Shown in pieces: positions 1 through 27,861 of a stretch of 64,000 bases of DNA. Position 1 is the first letter of the stretch; each line of letters begins with the position of its first letter. The position numbers were made by a program, and so were the translations under genes. The notes below the pieces were generated by a model. It had not been told where the DNA came from. It saw only the letters and a program-made list of their open reading frames with translations, and made no database searches. This stretch comes from Kryptolebias marmoratus (Eukaryota > Chordata > Actinopteri > Cyprinodontiformes > Rivulidae), in the NCBI RefSeq assembly GCF_001649575.2, contig NC_051430.1, positions 18,481,744-18,545,743 of the forward strand. The letters run 5' to 3'.

Positions 1-13502
<13,502 letters not shown>

Positions 13503-16059
13503 GCTGGCTCCCTCTGCCACTCTGCCACTCCTTCACAGTGAGGAAAACTCATAAAGCAAGAATCAATACCAGCTCTCTGTCTGCTCCCACCTCACAGCCC
13601 CACTGGGGGGAGAAAAAAAAAGTCAGTCAGAGTGTCTTAATCTTGTATGAAGGTCATCCAAGCGATCACATGACTCCCCTCTCATGTATGAATCTTCAGT
13701 CTCATAAGTGTGGTGCTCTGCATGGGTGCACCGTCCGCTTGCCTGCAGACTGAGTTCACGTGAGAGTCTGTGTGCGTTCCCACCGACAGTCCAACCCTCA
13801 CAGCCAGCTACGGGGCCATGGCATGAAAGGTGAGTGGCTCAAAGTGAAAGATGATCGCTCAGCGCTGCTTTCACTCCAGTTATCAGCCTATACAGAGATG
13901 CCACAACAGCGCTGCAGTGGCACTTTCTCCCACGCTGCGCGGAAGGAAGAGGGCTTTATTTACCAGCCGAGCTAAGATCCTTCGGCTTTGTGTGGCCGGT
14001 TATTCACCCAGACAATCCTGGCAAAAAGAGGGTGTGATTCACCATCTGCAGTAAAGACACACAGATAAGAAAAAAAAGAATAAGCACACCAGAGTAAAAA
14101 TTATCATAAGCAAGTAGCAGATAAATAACCTAAGCAAGTTCAGAAATGATAAAGATCCAAAAGTTCCTGATAAGCTTTGAATTAATCAGAATTATCACTG
14201 GACAATTAAGCATAATCTTTAGTTCTAAATTCAGTGAACATATTTTTTAAAGGAAAAACATTAGCAAGGAAATCAAAACACATGACTAAAAGCTTGAAAA
14301 TATATTGCAAATGCATTTTTGTTTTACACCAGCCACTCAGAAACATTTAACCGTATCAAGCCTAGAGTTGTGCATCATCTTTGGTAAATTAGCTGAAGTC
14401 GTGAGATAAAAACAAGACAGAAAGAAAAGCTCTACCCTGAAGCAGTTTTACTGAGCTGTCTGAAATCTAACATGCTGGGTATGGTAGAAAATTAATAACA
14501 TAAATCTGGACGATCTAAAGTGACAGAATCAGAGCAAACAGGCTCAAAGAATGCAGAGGTCAAAAAATTTGGTGGGTTAAGCAAACTTATGCATCAAATC
14601 TAAACCACATGCTCATATAAAGACATAGTTCTTCTTTTTCTTATCATAATTCTGATAAGATTTACTGATAACTGCTCTTTTTCCACCTCACTATAAAAAA
14701 AGTCTCCAGCTTCCCTCAAAGGAGTCTCTGTTCTGGGACACGCTGAGGAGGTTACAACTGGGAGGTGTAACGCAACACTCCTCAAGGTCAGGGAGTTTTC
14801 CAGAACATTCGAGGGGACGCGCAGCCTCACGGATTTCTGTCCGCTCCGGGACAAATCTGCACCGTACTTGTCACCCAAAACCCCCACCTTGGTTTTCTCC
14901 TCTGCCTCTCCTCACCCAAACCGTTCAAGGGCTTCAACAACCTGCAGCATCGGCACAGAAAGACAGCCCTCATTCTGGCTGACAGCCCCAAACTTTAGTT
15001 TTCAGGGTCCCCTCACAGACACAAAGCTTAGGAATTAAGAGTGCTGATGTAACGTTCATAAAAGACAAAGGGAAGCATAGCGGGGAGTTCATACAGGATA
15101 AGAATGAAGGGAACTGTATCTATGGTGTAAATTTACAGTGGTGTATAGTTGCTGGGACGATGTAGGACATTTTAGAATAGCATGCATGAACGAATCTGCA
15201 GAATTGTTTGACATTCTTAAGGTTTATTTACACAACAATGAATTAGATTGAAACACTGATACCAATGTCTGTCTGCCAAATAAAAATCTAGGCCATGAAG
15301 TGGATTAACATGAAAGGAAACAAATGATCTTTTTATTTAACAAAACAGCAAATGAATGTAGTTTCAAACTATTTCTTGACTGTTCTGTGTGGTTGAACCT
15401 GAGTGTTTCTTTTTGTCATTCCCATGAACATGAGCAGCCTCCGATCCACATGAATGTAGCTGCACAGTTTGATCAGTTCTTCAGTTCAGCAGCTGTACAA
15501 ACATATTGAGGAGTTACTCCCACACGCCGCCTCGCAATCTAACTAGGATGAGTCTTCAGACCTGTGCAAGGAGATACTGAGTCATATCAAGGCTTACAAA
15601 AAAAGAGTTACAAAAATGAAAAACAAAGCGATTTATTTCAACAGGTTACTAGTCCCACATCCATGTGGAGGGAAACTATATATCTGAAAATATAATGAAA
15701 CAGTTTGGTTTTAGAGCTGCAAATGGCCTTTTGGGATTGATGCAGGTAAAAAGCTATGATCCCTTTGTTCTGGAAGCACAGTAAATGGGTTTAAAAGTGG
15801 AAAAGATGGAGAAAATGTACATGTGATACCTCTGCGCCACCCCATGAATGCAACTTCACTCGTACAGGTTAATTACTCGTGTTAATAATTTACATCCTCT
15901 CCTTGTCACTGAAAAGTAACTGAAGTCCTCTCAGTTAACAGAAGCAGCTTTTTACATCTCTGGAACAAATGAAGAGACCGCCGCTATTTTTTTTTCCTGA
16001 AATCAGCATGTCTACATGCATAATAGCCATTTTATTCCAGCGTCTGTTGAATTCTAGTA

Positions 16060-16640
16060 CAAGCACACCTCATTCAACTTAATGAGGTACTGATTAGGTG
16101 ATCAACTGAACCAAATCCTATTTAATGAGGAAAAGTATAAAAACCACTGCTGTTGTTGTCATTAACCTCTTGTAATAGGACCAGCTGGATGGCAACACCA
16201 GTACTAATAGTAACTCAAAAGTAATGGGGGGAAAATAAAAACTACTGACCATGTCTAAGGAGTTGAAAAGAAAAGTTTTGAGGGAGGCAAAGAAGGGTTT
16301 AATTTTGGCTTTACTGGCAGAGGGATACAGGGAGCGTCAGGTTTTCAGTGGGGCTCAGGTGTGGATGAAGACCCATCATTTAAAGACCGTGTGATGGCCA
16401 GCCCAATCTCCAGACCTGAACCTCATTGAAAACCTCTGGCAAGAGGAAGACGGACAGCCACAAGCCATCAAACAGAGCTGAGATGGTTGAATTTTTGCAC
16501 CAGAATGGGCAAAAAGCCACCCAACAGCAATCTGAAAGACTAGTGGAGAGCCTGCCAAGATGCATGAAAGCTGCAATTAAAGCTCAAGGTTACCACATCA
16601 AATATTGATTTCTGATCTCTTCGTATGTCAAAACATCAGT
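16060..16640 (+). mobile_element. Tc1/mariner relic, internally deleted and frameshifted
   Basis: The plus strand carries a start-like MSKELKRKVLREAKKG peptide near 16252. Past a deletion near 16350 comes transposase C-terminal sequence: SPDLNLIENLW followed, in another frame, by RAEMVEFLHQNGQKATQQQ and MKAAIKAQGYH. Catalytic-domain pieces are missing and the frame is broken, so it is inactive. Ends are approximate; no clean terminal repeats were seen. Confidence 0.7.
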
Positions 16641-16853
16641 ATCGGGATGTCTAAAAATGAATCTGTCCTTTGCACTGTTGCTTTATGAGGTCAAAATTTA
16701 TAGTTTCTGCTTTAAACAAGCTCTGTGTTTGACACATTGATTGCTCGGCTGGTGACTGAAATCAGATTATTTTCAGCTCAACCAGCCAGCCCATCTGACA
16801 CTCAAAAATCAGACTTTTACATTCATGAATGTACCAAGCACTCAAAAATCTGA

Positions 16854-16881
16854 TTATTATTATTTCATTATTATTATTATG
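16854..16881. repeat. (TTA)n low-complexity repeat
   Basis: Two short ATT/TTA runs separated by a TTTC interruption. Confidence 0.7.
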
Positions 16882-19800
16882 ACAGTCAGGATACAATCCA
16901 GCACAGCTAAAAGCTAATTTGCACGAACAGTAAAACGTCTTTCATTCAGGAGTATTTACAGAGTGAAGAAGTCTGATTTGAAATATCTGAAAGGCGTTTA
17001 AAAATAAAGTTTGAGTACACACAAGAGGTGTTAGAGGATACTAAAAAGAAACAATAATTTTCTGCAGAGGTATATCTGCAATTTATTTTACTGCTCTACA
17101 ACATGCTACAGGCTGAGGTTTTCCATTTAAGTGCCAGCTGACACTTAAACAGATGACTTACATCCAGCTTTCTGTGCGGGACCTTGTATAATTTGAAACC
17201 AGAGGGCTAATGTAGGAAAAAAAAAAGATTTAATGATTTAATTGTCAAGATTATCCAGCTGTAATTTACCATGCAAGAAGTTAAAATAAAATGAATGAAC
17301 AATTTAGCAGTCTAAGACATCTAACAGTAAATTATAGGGTTTCTCCCCAAAGAAATATTGTGTTGGACACGGATCCTATTTGTTTTAAACTAAGGACATG
17401 TGAAAATAAATATAAAAAGTGCCGTGCTTATATGTTCAGAAGTGTATAAGAATATGAAGGCAAATATATCCAGTTTATAAATGAGAAATGCAGTAATTCT
17501 TTTGTAGCTGGATTAAATTGGTAAAAATTCAACTGTTCAATAACCTGGGAGATCATTATACTGTGTATACTTTATTTATTGTAGATTTCCAGTGATGGAA
17601 GGAAAAATGATTTGTGACCTGGTAGTATTTTAGGGAAAATTTTATTATGAACACAGTCAAATTTCAGTTCAACCTAAAATAAGAAGAACAATGCACAGTT
17701 ATAGCTCTTAGAGATAAATCAGAATGGGTCAAAATCAGAATCTGCAGGTCAGAGCTTGAACTATAGATGATGACTGCATCATTAAATTTGAGGTAACTGA
17801 AGAGTAAACTAACATGACCTGGAAAATAATACTCAGGGATCATGAAAGTCGTATCCATTTATTTCATGTTCTGCTTTTTTTAATTCTTTCTTTGCCTTTG
17901 CAATATAAACCTCTCTGGGGAAATAAATTCCTGAAACCTATAATCTCAATTTGAAACAACAGGGAACATCAGAGGACCATCAAGGTCACCTGATTTTAAA
18001 CATTTAATCCCAAATCCAGTCTGGCCCAAAATAAACTGTAGGCATGGTTGATGTGAGCAACATGACAGAAGTTTCTAAAACCTATAAAATCAGGTGGTCA
18101 TAAATTTCAGAAACTCGTTATTCACACAGTGTGTTTTTGTCTTCCTGAGCCACTCTGATTAAAAGATAGAATCGGTACAAGTTGCAATGAACAGAGGCAG
18201 AGGCTACTGGTGATGCTTTGTTTGGTTGTTTGTTTGCCAGAGTGGACATAAACTCACCTAATGTCCATTAATTTACTTTCAGAACAAATGAACCGGCAAA
18301 TTTAATCAGAGCAGATTTATGGTAGGAAAGGTCTAATTTAATCTTCGGTGAGCGGGCGCACAGCCAGCTGTGCTTGTGCTGCAGGCAAATGACTCCACAA
18401 GTCAAATCCAGAAATGTTCTTTATCTGCTGGGCATTACTGAACAAGGAAACGGGCTGAGAAAGACGGAAATGCAGACACAGGAGTTCAGAAATGAAAAGA
18501 TACTGAACTGAACACAACTTTACGTGCTTGTTTGAGACGATACAGCGGCTGATTAAACCACCAAACTTTATTCTCACAAGCATTAACAAGATCCTGACTG
18601 AGGAGCTGGGATTAAGGATAGAAGCATACAATATTCAATCATGCTACTTTGTCCTGCTGTTGTGCTCAGTTTCTATTTTCTCGTCTCTCACTTAACATTC
18701 CTTTCACTTGAACATGGGAGAGGCCTCCTGACCACCAGAATCCCCTCTGCGCTTCACAGCAGCTGCAGTAAATTAGCTGGGATGTTCTCTGAAAGCTGAA
18801 AATTGTTTTTTCTTGCTGCGTTTTCACAGTTGTTAAAAAAACCCAAAGGAGAACAAGTGTGCAACAAAATATTAGCAAGGTTGCGTTTGGTCTGCAGTTG
18901 AAAGAAAAACACCCTGATGGTCATCAACAATACACCTAAGGACCTGGGCGATGAAACGCTGTTGTTATGGAAACACAAACACAAGAAGCAGGAAGGCAAG
19001 GTCATCAAGATGTCCGGTGTTAGAGGGACAGGAAGCTGTTTATGTTTTGTCTCATTGTTCTTTTCTCCAGCTTCCTGTTTGCACAGCACAGAGTTAAATC
19101 CTGAGCAGGATTTATCTTCTGGGAGTCAGCAACCGAAGGGTTAACAGCAGCAGAGGCGCTGACCCTCCCCTCACCCTGCAAGGGCCGTCTTTGTGCTCTC
19201 CTCACATGTTTGGCCTGCCAATGTGCATTAGCCATGTTTGTCAAATCTAATCAAACTAAAGATCTCATTTCTGCCCCGCTGAAAACAACGTGCAGGCCCA
19301 CATTTTTTAAGATCACTCCACACAGCTGCCTGATGTTGTTTTACAAATCGAAGAGTTGGTTCCTCTCAACGAGATGCTGCGTTTTTATGGCAGCAGCTCA
19401 GTTAGTAAAAGTATATTGTGAAGTCTATATGATACACACTGTCAGAGCTCAAATAAACCTCTTTAATGCCAGAGTTTTGCTGCTCTGCAGGACAGATTCG
19501 TGTGGACGGCTCAGTGCAGATGGCGAGTATTAGCAGTCCATGACCCTTGAAAGCTGGAGTGGCTGCTTCCAGTAAAATAAGATCACCCTGCCAAAGAATT
19601 TTTTCACACTTAGTGTCTGGCAAAAGCTACCTCAGTGTACACCGTGGTTTTGGCTCCACTTTTCCCTGTCTGCCATTTTAATTGAACCTGCACTTAAGCT
19701 GTTTTGGCCACAGTATTGACTGGCATTGCGTCCAACTCTCTTACGTGACCTCTTCGACAAGGGGCTCACCTACAAAGATGGTTAAAACAATACCTGCTCA

Positions 19801-20515
19801 ACGACTGGTAATGTAAAGATAAAACTCCTGAAAGTTTTTTTTTCCTGCTAATTAATTCAAACCACAGTTTCTAGTCAGATTACCAGTGACCTCTAGCTAC
19901 AAACAAAATGTACCCCCGTGTCCTGGGAGCCACTTCATCTATCAAGTGATAAAGTTTCTAAATATAACGTCCCACTAACGATAATACAAGGTAACATATG
20001 ATATTTACCAGCCAGCTGCCTGCTACTGAAACCTGTCTGTCCGAGCTTTCTTAAAATATGAGACAAGCATGAGATAAGCATAAATTCCTCCTAAAATTAT
20101 TACAGAAAAGCTGCCCGTTGGTGCCACATGAGAGGTCTAGTGCCTCAACTCTACATTCATTAACCTCTCATTACTGACCTTCTTAAAAGTTAATGTTAGA
20201 CATTTACCCTGCAGTGCAGGATTTTTGCATATAAATGAACATTCTTTACATTCAACCCCTTTGCCAAATGAGTTTGCATAATTTTCATTAACCCCCTTCA
20301 GCACCAGATACATCTATATGCATGTCTCAGTAAGTCAGAGTTTCTAAGAGGGTGTCTGTTGTAGATTTTCTATGCTGACATACTGGTAGCAGCACATCTT
20401 ACATTAATAGGCAATGAAATCTTTTTTTAAAGCCCAAAAAGGAGTTAAACAGTAACAGAGTAGTTACTCTTTCAGCATGGAAGAGTCCATTTTTTCCTAA
20501 AATGCTTGTGATGCC

Positions 20516-20517
<2 letters not shown>

Positions 20518-20561
<44 letters not shown>
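20518..20561. repeat. (TA)22 microsatellite
   Basis: About 44 bp of uninterrupted AT dinucleotides. Confidence 0.95.
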
Positions 20562-20565
<4 letters not shown>

Positions 20566-21009
20566 ATGTGGCACTAATTGCTGTCTGAGCGAAGAATGAC
20601 TCCCATTAGTGACAAATACTTTTGGCTCATGTTCAGTGCTTGTACTCATTGCCAAAAAGGGGGAACAGAAGTTACACACTGATGAAAAGTAAGGACAAAA
20701 ACTAACAAAAAAAAGCAACAAATCTGAATTATAAACTTACAGAGTGAAGAAAACTGAGTCATCCATTTCTGATAGAACAACAAATTCTATCAGAATTCCT
20801 GAATAATGCAAAATTTACAACAGTGTAAAGATTAAAAAAAATGTCTTTCAGATCCATGAAAATGTCAACATATTGATTGTAACAATAAACCTGGGTTTAT
20901 TTAGAAGCAATGAAGCTCATTTTACTCTTTTTTAATTCTTATTCTTTACATGTTTTTCACTCTAACTTCACTTCAGGAACCGAGAGTTTATCTGAAATGC
21001 AGAAAAGAC

Positions 21010-21245
21010 ATAAAGAGTAGGTGGGGCTCGGGTCGAGTAGCCACTTACCGATTGGAAGGTCTGTGGTTGTCTGTGAGCAAAACAATAAACCCAACATAGT
21101 TCCCCACCACGTAAATATCTGTGTCTGGCAGGGAAAAAAACACTACAAAGCCTCCAGAAATGCATATACGTAAGGGCTTGAAATGGAAAGCACTTTGAGT
21201 GGTCAAAGCTAGAAAAGTGCTGGATAAATGCAGCCTATTTACAAT
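21010..21245 (+). repeat. Diverged short interspersed repeat of fish
   Basis: The 3' part (about 21170-21245) reads as the familiar fish repeat tail with aaagcactttgagtggtcaa, then aaaagtgctggataaatgca. The part upstream includes a remnant of the usual tctggca segment. The match is from memory of a family that is very common in teleosts; I cannot give a database name. Confidence 0.55.
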
Positions 21246-23709
21246 TTCAGTGGTGCACTGCACAATAAGCCAACCTTTTCTCTGAAAAGGTTTCAGATCC
21301 TGTTTCACGAAAAATGATCATGAAATACACTCATTTGTTCAGTAGTTATGGCTGTATTTTGTGTTTATTAAGGATTTTTGGTTGTTTTATGCCCATTTTA
21401 AACAGGCACAATCTGCAGAACTGTTACATACCATCTGCTGAAAATCCTACACCCATTATCTTTCATTTCATTTAGCTCTAAAAACCTCGGACCGACCAAT
21501 GGCGGAGGGAGTTTTTAAGCACACCCTGTGATGCCTAAAAATCTGGCCCAGCGTGGCAGAGAAAAAGCTCATTGTAATCCTGATAATAACTGAATGGTCC
21601 ATTAAGCTCAGTAGTGACCTTTTTCTCAGGAAGAGAAGAGGTAAATTAAACGGTCTAAAAATAATCCAATCCTCATCTTTGACAGTCACACTGTAGTGTT
21701 AAACTGGAACAATGTAACTGAGTGGTGACCGTGAACATTTCCACCAGAATACACAGATATAGTGAAGAAGAGTTAATAAGGCAATGGAAGCAGAGGATTA
21801 ATAGAGCTATTGTGAATTTTGGACGCAAAGCAGGGGTTTAATTAGGCAGAAGAAAAGGAGGGAAAAACTTGATAAATCATTTGGATTTCGTGCAAATTTG
21901 ATAGAATAGAGAAGAAAATGGACCTCTTTCTACTGAGTAAAATAATGACAATTCTTGCTGCCCAAAGAAAGACATAAATGATGCATCAGCTCCAAATAGA
22001 GGCAGCTTCAAACAAAGAGGATTCCCGCAGTGTGACTTTCCAGATCCCAGTTGGCCACGTCAACGGACATTTGAGAAATGATCACTTGAACTGGTCCTCT
22101 CTAATGGCTTCATAAAAGAAGTAATTATTCTGCAGCAGGGAGAGGAGCTGTCAGTAGATCAAATGATGTCTCCTTCTTCCTTTTTACCTTAGCAAAGCCC
22201 TTCATCCATTTTCAGAATTTCTGCAGTTTTTTTTCTTATATCCAGAAAGGAAAAGAGCTTTTTCCACTCTTCTCCTCTCACACCTCCACTAAGCACCGAG
22301 GATCTCTCCGCTTTAATTAAAGGTGAATTCTCCCAGCTCCGTTCTGCTGTGACTCTCAGTCCTTTCTGCTTGAGTAGATTTAAGAGGGGATTGCAGAGGC
22401 TTTCGGCAAATGTTTAATTTGCTAGGAAGAACAGGATAGAAAATGAGAAATGCTGTATGGAAATTTCAGCAACTTTCAACAGCAAACAATTAATCTAAAA
22501 GTGCACCGAGGTGAATATTTTTCACTGCGTGCTGCTAAAAAGTACAGTTAATTATTAACTGTGAGCGTGGCGCTTTATTCATGTTGCAGAGTGGAGAAAA
22601 AAAATGAATTTCACCAAGAAAAGTGCTCTCAGCAGCACTAAGAAGTGGGCGTTCAATTTTATTTGGAATCACTTAGTATTAAAACATGTTGAATATTCAT
22701 GTGACTACTTGAACTTGATCTGCTTTTTAATGTCAGTGACAGACCCAATCAAGTCAACAAATGGCAATTTACACAGAACCCCTCATTTAGCAGTCACTGC
22801 TACCATCCTTGATTTATGGACATGATGTTAAATTTATTTGTTCTAATTATCCTTTGGAGAAATGTGTAATCACTGTCTGGGTTATGTTCTCTGCTAACCT
22901 GGAAACTGCTCCATCGTAAAAGAAAAATACTATTAGAGGCCAAGAAATATGTAAAGTAGTAGAGAGTGGAATAAACTGAAGACCAGTTTGACATCATTAA
23001 TGTTGTAATGCACCGATAAGAATTAGTTGTTCTTTTTTACATGCCTTACTATTATTCAGAGGACCAATTTAAAGAACAAACTGAACACTGAATGCTGTTT
23101 CTGTGCTTGAATATGTTGAAGTGCTTCAAAGTGGATCTTGACTCCTCTGATTATCCAAGTAAAGTGCCTTCATGACTGTGCATTTATGTGCAAGCCTTTA
23201 AAAGGCTGTTAACAAGTATAAAGCCAGAACTATCTTCTTAAGGACTGACGTTTCCATGCATTCAAATAAGACAACACAATCTGACACAGGCCTTAGCTTT
23301 AAGGATAAAAATATGATCTCATGTACAGAACTTTGCAAAGGTTTTTCTTTTCACTGAACACAAACTGCATGCAAAAGGTTGAAACATATGCAAAAACAAA
23401 GTTTGTTAAAAAGTGTATGTCTGTGTGTAGGTCTCAGTTAAAAGTTGTGTCTCATGGTTACTTGGCTTACCTCCATTTTGCTCGGACCTCCAGACATAAA
23501 ACTGTCTCAAACTGGGGACCATTTATCATTTGTTTTCAGCATGCAGGGTTCATTTTTGTCAGAGGCTGTGTTCTTAGCCAAACTAGGATTTGTTCTTCAC
23601 GCTAAAGTGATTTAAAGTGAAGAACTTTGTCTTTCTCATTCGAAAATAGTTCCTTTTTTATGTTTGTGTTCGTCAAAAGGAAAGTTCAAGTCTTCTGATG
23701 TGGGGTCCT

Positions 23710-23870
23710 GTGAAAGTGTTGTGAATAATTCATATCTTTTTCATGTCTTTTATTTCTTTAAATTGAATTTGTTTTAAAAGCTATCTACAACAGGTAAGAT
23801 ATTAATTGTTTTTGATCTTTTCACAAAACCCCACTTCAAAGGGCCTGTACTATCCCTTTAAACAAGAGGG
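23710..23870 (-). repeat. Interspersed repeat family A, copy 1 (inverted)
   Basis: The reverse complement begins ttaaagggatagtacaggcc, continues tttgaagtggggttttgtga and reaches aatatcttacctgttgtaga. The same string order occurs at 37950-38040 and 49840-49940 on the plus strand. Three dispersed copies are visible directly in this window. Confidence 0.75.
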
Positions 23871-24009
23871 TTTGATGCCTAAATCTGAAAGAAAAGCCAT
23901 TTGGACTCAGTGGTTTCAGATAGGACTCTGAAATAACACTCCAACTTTCAGTCTTGAAAGCTAAATTAACCAATAAAAACAGGCTTCTTAAACAAAAATC
24001 AAATTTCTT

Positions 24010-24235
24010 AAACTAGAAGCTCTTGGAGAACGCAACCTCCCACCAAGGCCATAGGGACATTCAAAAATTGTAAGATTTGGATCCTGAACCAAATCATCAC
24101 TAACATTTAATCACTTGTTTTTAGTGACAAATATAACATTTCCTGAAAATGTCATCAAAATCTGTTTATTAGTCTGTAAGTAATCTTGCTGACAGACAGA
24201 CAGATGGATAAACTTCCTAACAAAACTACCCAGAC
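24010..24235 (+). repeat. Interspersed repeat family B, copy 1
   Basis: Contains aacgcaacctcccaccaagg, then tcctgaaaatgtcatcaaaa, then ttgctgacagacagacagat. It shares the order of these blocks with 55672-55870 and 56185-56345. It is a widespread fish repeat with a terminal run of GACA units. Confidence 0.7.
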
Positions 24236-25369
24236 CCTCATTTCTCCTACTTTGTCTGCGATCCATTAAATTCTCTGTAAATTCAGTGAATTATGAAGCC
24301 AACACCAAAGATTAACCCAAACCACCACTATTTTACTGCAGAAGATAGAAAACTGGAAGTAAACAAGGATATATCCCAAATTTCATTCCAACAGTATTAC
24401 TGGAGGAACTTTCCCTTGAAGGAAGATGTTAACACAGCTGTCCTTGTTTTTTGCACAGCTTCTTCTGAATTGTTTTGCAGAGCAACAACATGGGAAAAAA
24501 AAGAAAGGGTCGAGTGGTGGAGGTGCAGTTCAGAGAGAATACAGACCCTCAACCATACAGCATAGATTCATGCTTCTGTGTCAACAAGAGCCCACTTTGC
24601 TCAAGTGTCCTTCAGCAAGAACCCTCCAGCTGTGTTGTTCAGCAGCTCTTCACTCTAACCTCCCACAGCAAGAGAAAAATGACAGGAACAATAAGTGTAT
24701 ATTTTCTAAGAAGCGTCAATGAACCAGACAGAGATTTCCTCACTGAAGACATAAGTTATTAATGTTTACTTCCAAAGCACTGAATATACCATCATGTTTG
24801 AAGAGACAGGTATTGACCAAACTTCACTTCCTTTTTCTCTCTCCAGAGCAGTTTCCTGAAAGAAACCACAGAGCGGTTTCACAGATGAACTGTGAACTTA
24901 GAAACAACCTCAATCATTATGCCGTCAAGAGCGCCAAGTATCGTCTGAGCTAATAAACATCAGCTCACAATAGCTAATCAGTGAAGGAGTTTGTGTAGAT
25001 TTTTCACCAATTTTATATCATGACTGTTTTTTTGCTTTGTTTTTTTTTCTTGTTCTCACACATAGCTGCAACTTCTCTCTTCTGATTTTAGCTCTAGTAC
25101 AGGAGTAGCTGACATAAAACATAAACAAAAGAAGGAGAACACTTAAAATAATGAAATAAATATAACAAATTATTGCATTTTTGTAAAAGAAAAGTACAAG
25201 CAGCAGTTAGGCCTTTTGACCTAATAAAAACTGAACAAGTCTGTCAAAGTTAAAAGGCATCATAATGTGCTTCTCAACCTTATATTTTTGGCAAAAAGAT
25301 TTTTGAACTTGCATTGATGTGCAGAGTAAAAAAGCATGAAGTAAAATTTGATGTGAAAATGTGATTTAT

Positions 25370-25560
25370 TAGCCCCCAGAGTGTGTGATGGGGATGATTT
25401 GAGCTACTGCCATACCGACTTTTTACCTCAATATGTGTAAAACTGACTGAGTTAGAGCCATTTTTGGGTTCATTAGCTGTGGCAGCCATGTTGAATCCAA
25501 AAGTTGTATTATTTTCTAAGACTCCTGGTAAAATCCACCCTGCAGTAAATATCATATTTT
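25370..25560 (+). repeat. Interspersed repeat family C, copy 1
   Basis: Contains tagagccatttttgggttca followed by gctgtggcagccatgttgaa. Related strings occur twice at 48130-48720. Confidence 0.55.
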
Positions 25561-27840
25561 GCTAAGTCAGACAAGCAAACACACAGACACAGACAATAAG
25601 TTGTTTAAACCTTTTGATTTACTTAGATTTTATAATGTTCTAAACCTAAAGAATAGACATATTTGATTGTATTGTTTTTTATGCATATATATATGCTCTT
25701 GTAAAACTGTGCAGAGTTGAAATAAAATCTCCTAATTCTTCCAGTTGGCAGAGATAAAATATGTGCAGATATCAACCACAAAATGTTTCTTGTGCTCATG
25801 TTTTCTAATCCAATGCTACTGCAGCCAAAATATGTGTTTTTGACAGACTTTAACATTTTCTCCACTGGAAAAAAACAAAAAACAGGAAACTTTTTTTCTC
25901 TCTCTTAGTATGCAGTCTGTATTGCTTTAACCACCTACACATTTAACCCACAGCAGAAGTATTTGACACTCGTGCTGGTTGAGCTGTTTCTGTCAAACTG
26001 AAGTGATGAAATATGAGGCGGGTTGGAGGGAAAGTAACAGGAAGAGTTTTCCCAGAAATATCTGCTCATCGTCACTGGACATTTCTGAAAGACTGTAATT
26101 AAAAAGAGTGACTGAAGCGTCAGCTGGTGTTGTCGTACATGAGTCTTTTAATTTCCGACAAGCAGAGTGACGCGGGGGAGCGTGTTGGGTGCAGTGATCT
26201 GAATACGTTGGTTTTGGAAAAACACGGGGTGCTGTGTAAGCATGCGTTGCAAAATGTTTAGCCAACCTCATCTGCATGACGCAAATCTGCCTGCAAAAAG
26301 GTCGAGGAGCACCACAGGCCTGCTGTCAATGTCTCCTTCCCAATTAGGTACGAGTGACGTTCAAGGCCTCGTCACTCATCTTGTTTTCACTTTAATACTG
26401 TTTGTGGTAAACAAGCTGTTGATGTTATTATGTCTGACACCGACAACCTCAGCGTTAAATTTCAAAACAATGATTCAGCATGTTTTTCATCGGCAACAAA
26501 GGAACGTGTTTAACTCGGCACTAAACTGCAACTTTCTACATATTTTTAGTGAAAAGATGAAACAGTGATTTTGTACCTTTCACTCCTCCTCACCCTCGCT
26601 GCTTTCTGTGGTATTTTTATCTTTCTGCGGGACGACATCATGCTGTTCTGCTTCCTGCTAAGTAAGTCAAATTAACTTTTGTTTTCCATTCCGCATGCCC
26701 CATAACCTATAATTAATAATTTCACATTTATTTTAAGTCTGCAGAATAGTCAAGAGGATTAATTAAAAACTTCAGAAAATTTAGGCAAATTTAAGCAAAA
26801 GTTTTCAAATGATGTTCTAACGAAATAATGTCTGTTTTCTTTTCTGGGTCTTTTATATTTTAGGGACTAATGTGTAAAAATATGCATCTTGTTTTATTTT
26901 TTGCTTATGTAAAGCCACATTCTCTGAATTATTTTTATACCAATCTGTCTAAAAAAACCATTTTAGGCATATGTTCTGGACTACATTACTAGCTCTTGTC
27001 TCAGGACACATTAGATTTATTTTGCATTAAAATCTCTCCTCCTTAACTCCTCTTCATCAGTTCCAATTTACCACACACGTCAAATTTCCCTCATTCTCAA
27101 TTCTTATTTATGGTTCAAAGATCCTCTTTCACACTTTTGTGGCTGGCGTTCTCTGATTCTCGTCCTCACTTTGTCATTCTCTCACTGTCTTTGCACAACC
27201 CTCCTCCTCCCATCGTCACTCTTCATGAAACCTAAAGAGTTTCAGCCAAAGCTTCAGCCATCTTTTATTTCTGCTCATCCAGCGTTTATGCTCCTGCCAA
27301 TTCTCCTTGCTTTGTTCAAGTCTTTGCTCTACAGATGATCAAATGGAGTATTATGGCCAGAGCAAATGTCTAAAACACATGGTTTATAAATAAATTCATT
27401 CTTTTTTTATTTATTTATTTATAAGTATTGAAAGTTTAGAAGGAGGACTTGTTTTAAACAATGCCTACTCCAAATTAACTACAAAGTTAAGTTCTGTATT
27501 AAAATTAATTTCTGCATGCACAGAAACGTAAAAATAATTAAGAGGAAGTGGCTGCTAAAGGAAAGGCTACAGGAACTTGATGTGCACACAGGAAAGCCCT
27601 GTGTCGGGCAGTTAGGCATGTCTGTGTGTGATGTTTGTCTGCAGAAGCAGAAATGGGCAACGTATCTGGGGATTCGGGCTCTCTGACAGCTGCCTGCTTT
27701 TGGATTGCAGGAATGAGAGCAGCTCGGTGCTGCAGCATCTCCTGAGATGAATAAAATATGACAAGCAGATAGAGGAGAGCTTCACTGTTGCTCTGATGCA
27801 ACATGCAACAACACCTCCAACGCTGAGGAAGAAAGAGGAC

Positions 27841-27861
27841 GGCTGTGTGTGTGTGTGTGTG
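27841..27861. repeat. (TG)n microsatellite
   Basis: A short perfect tgtgtg run. Confidence 0.85.
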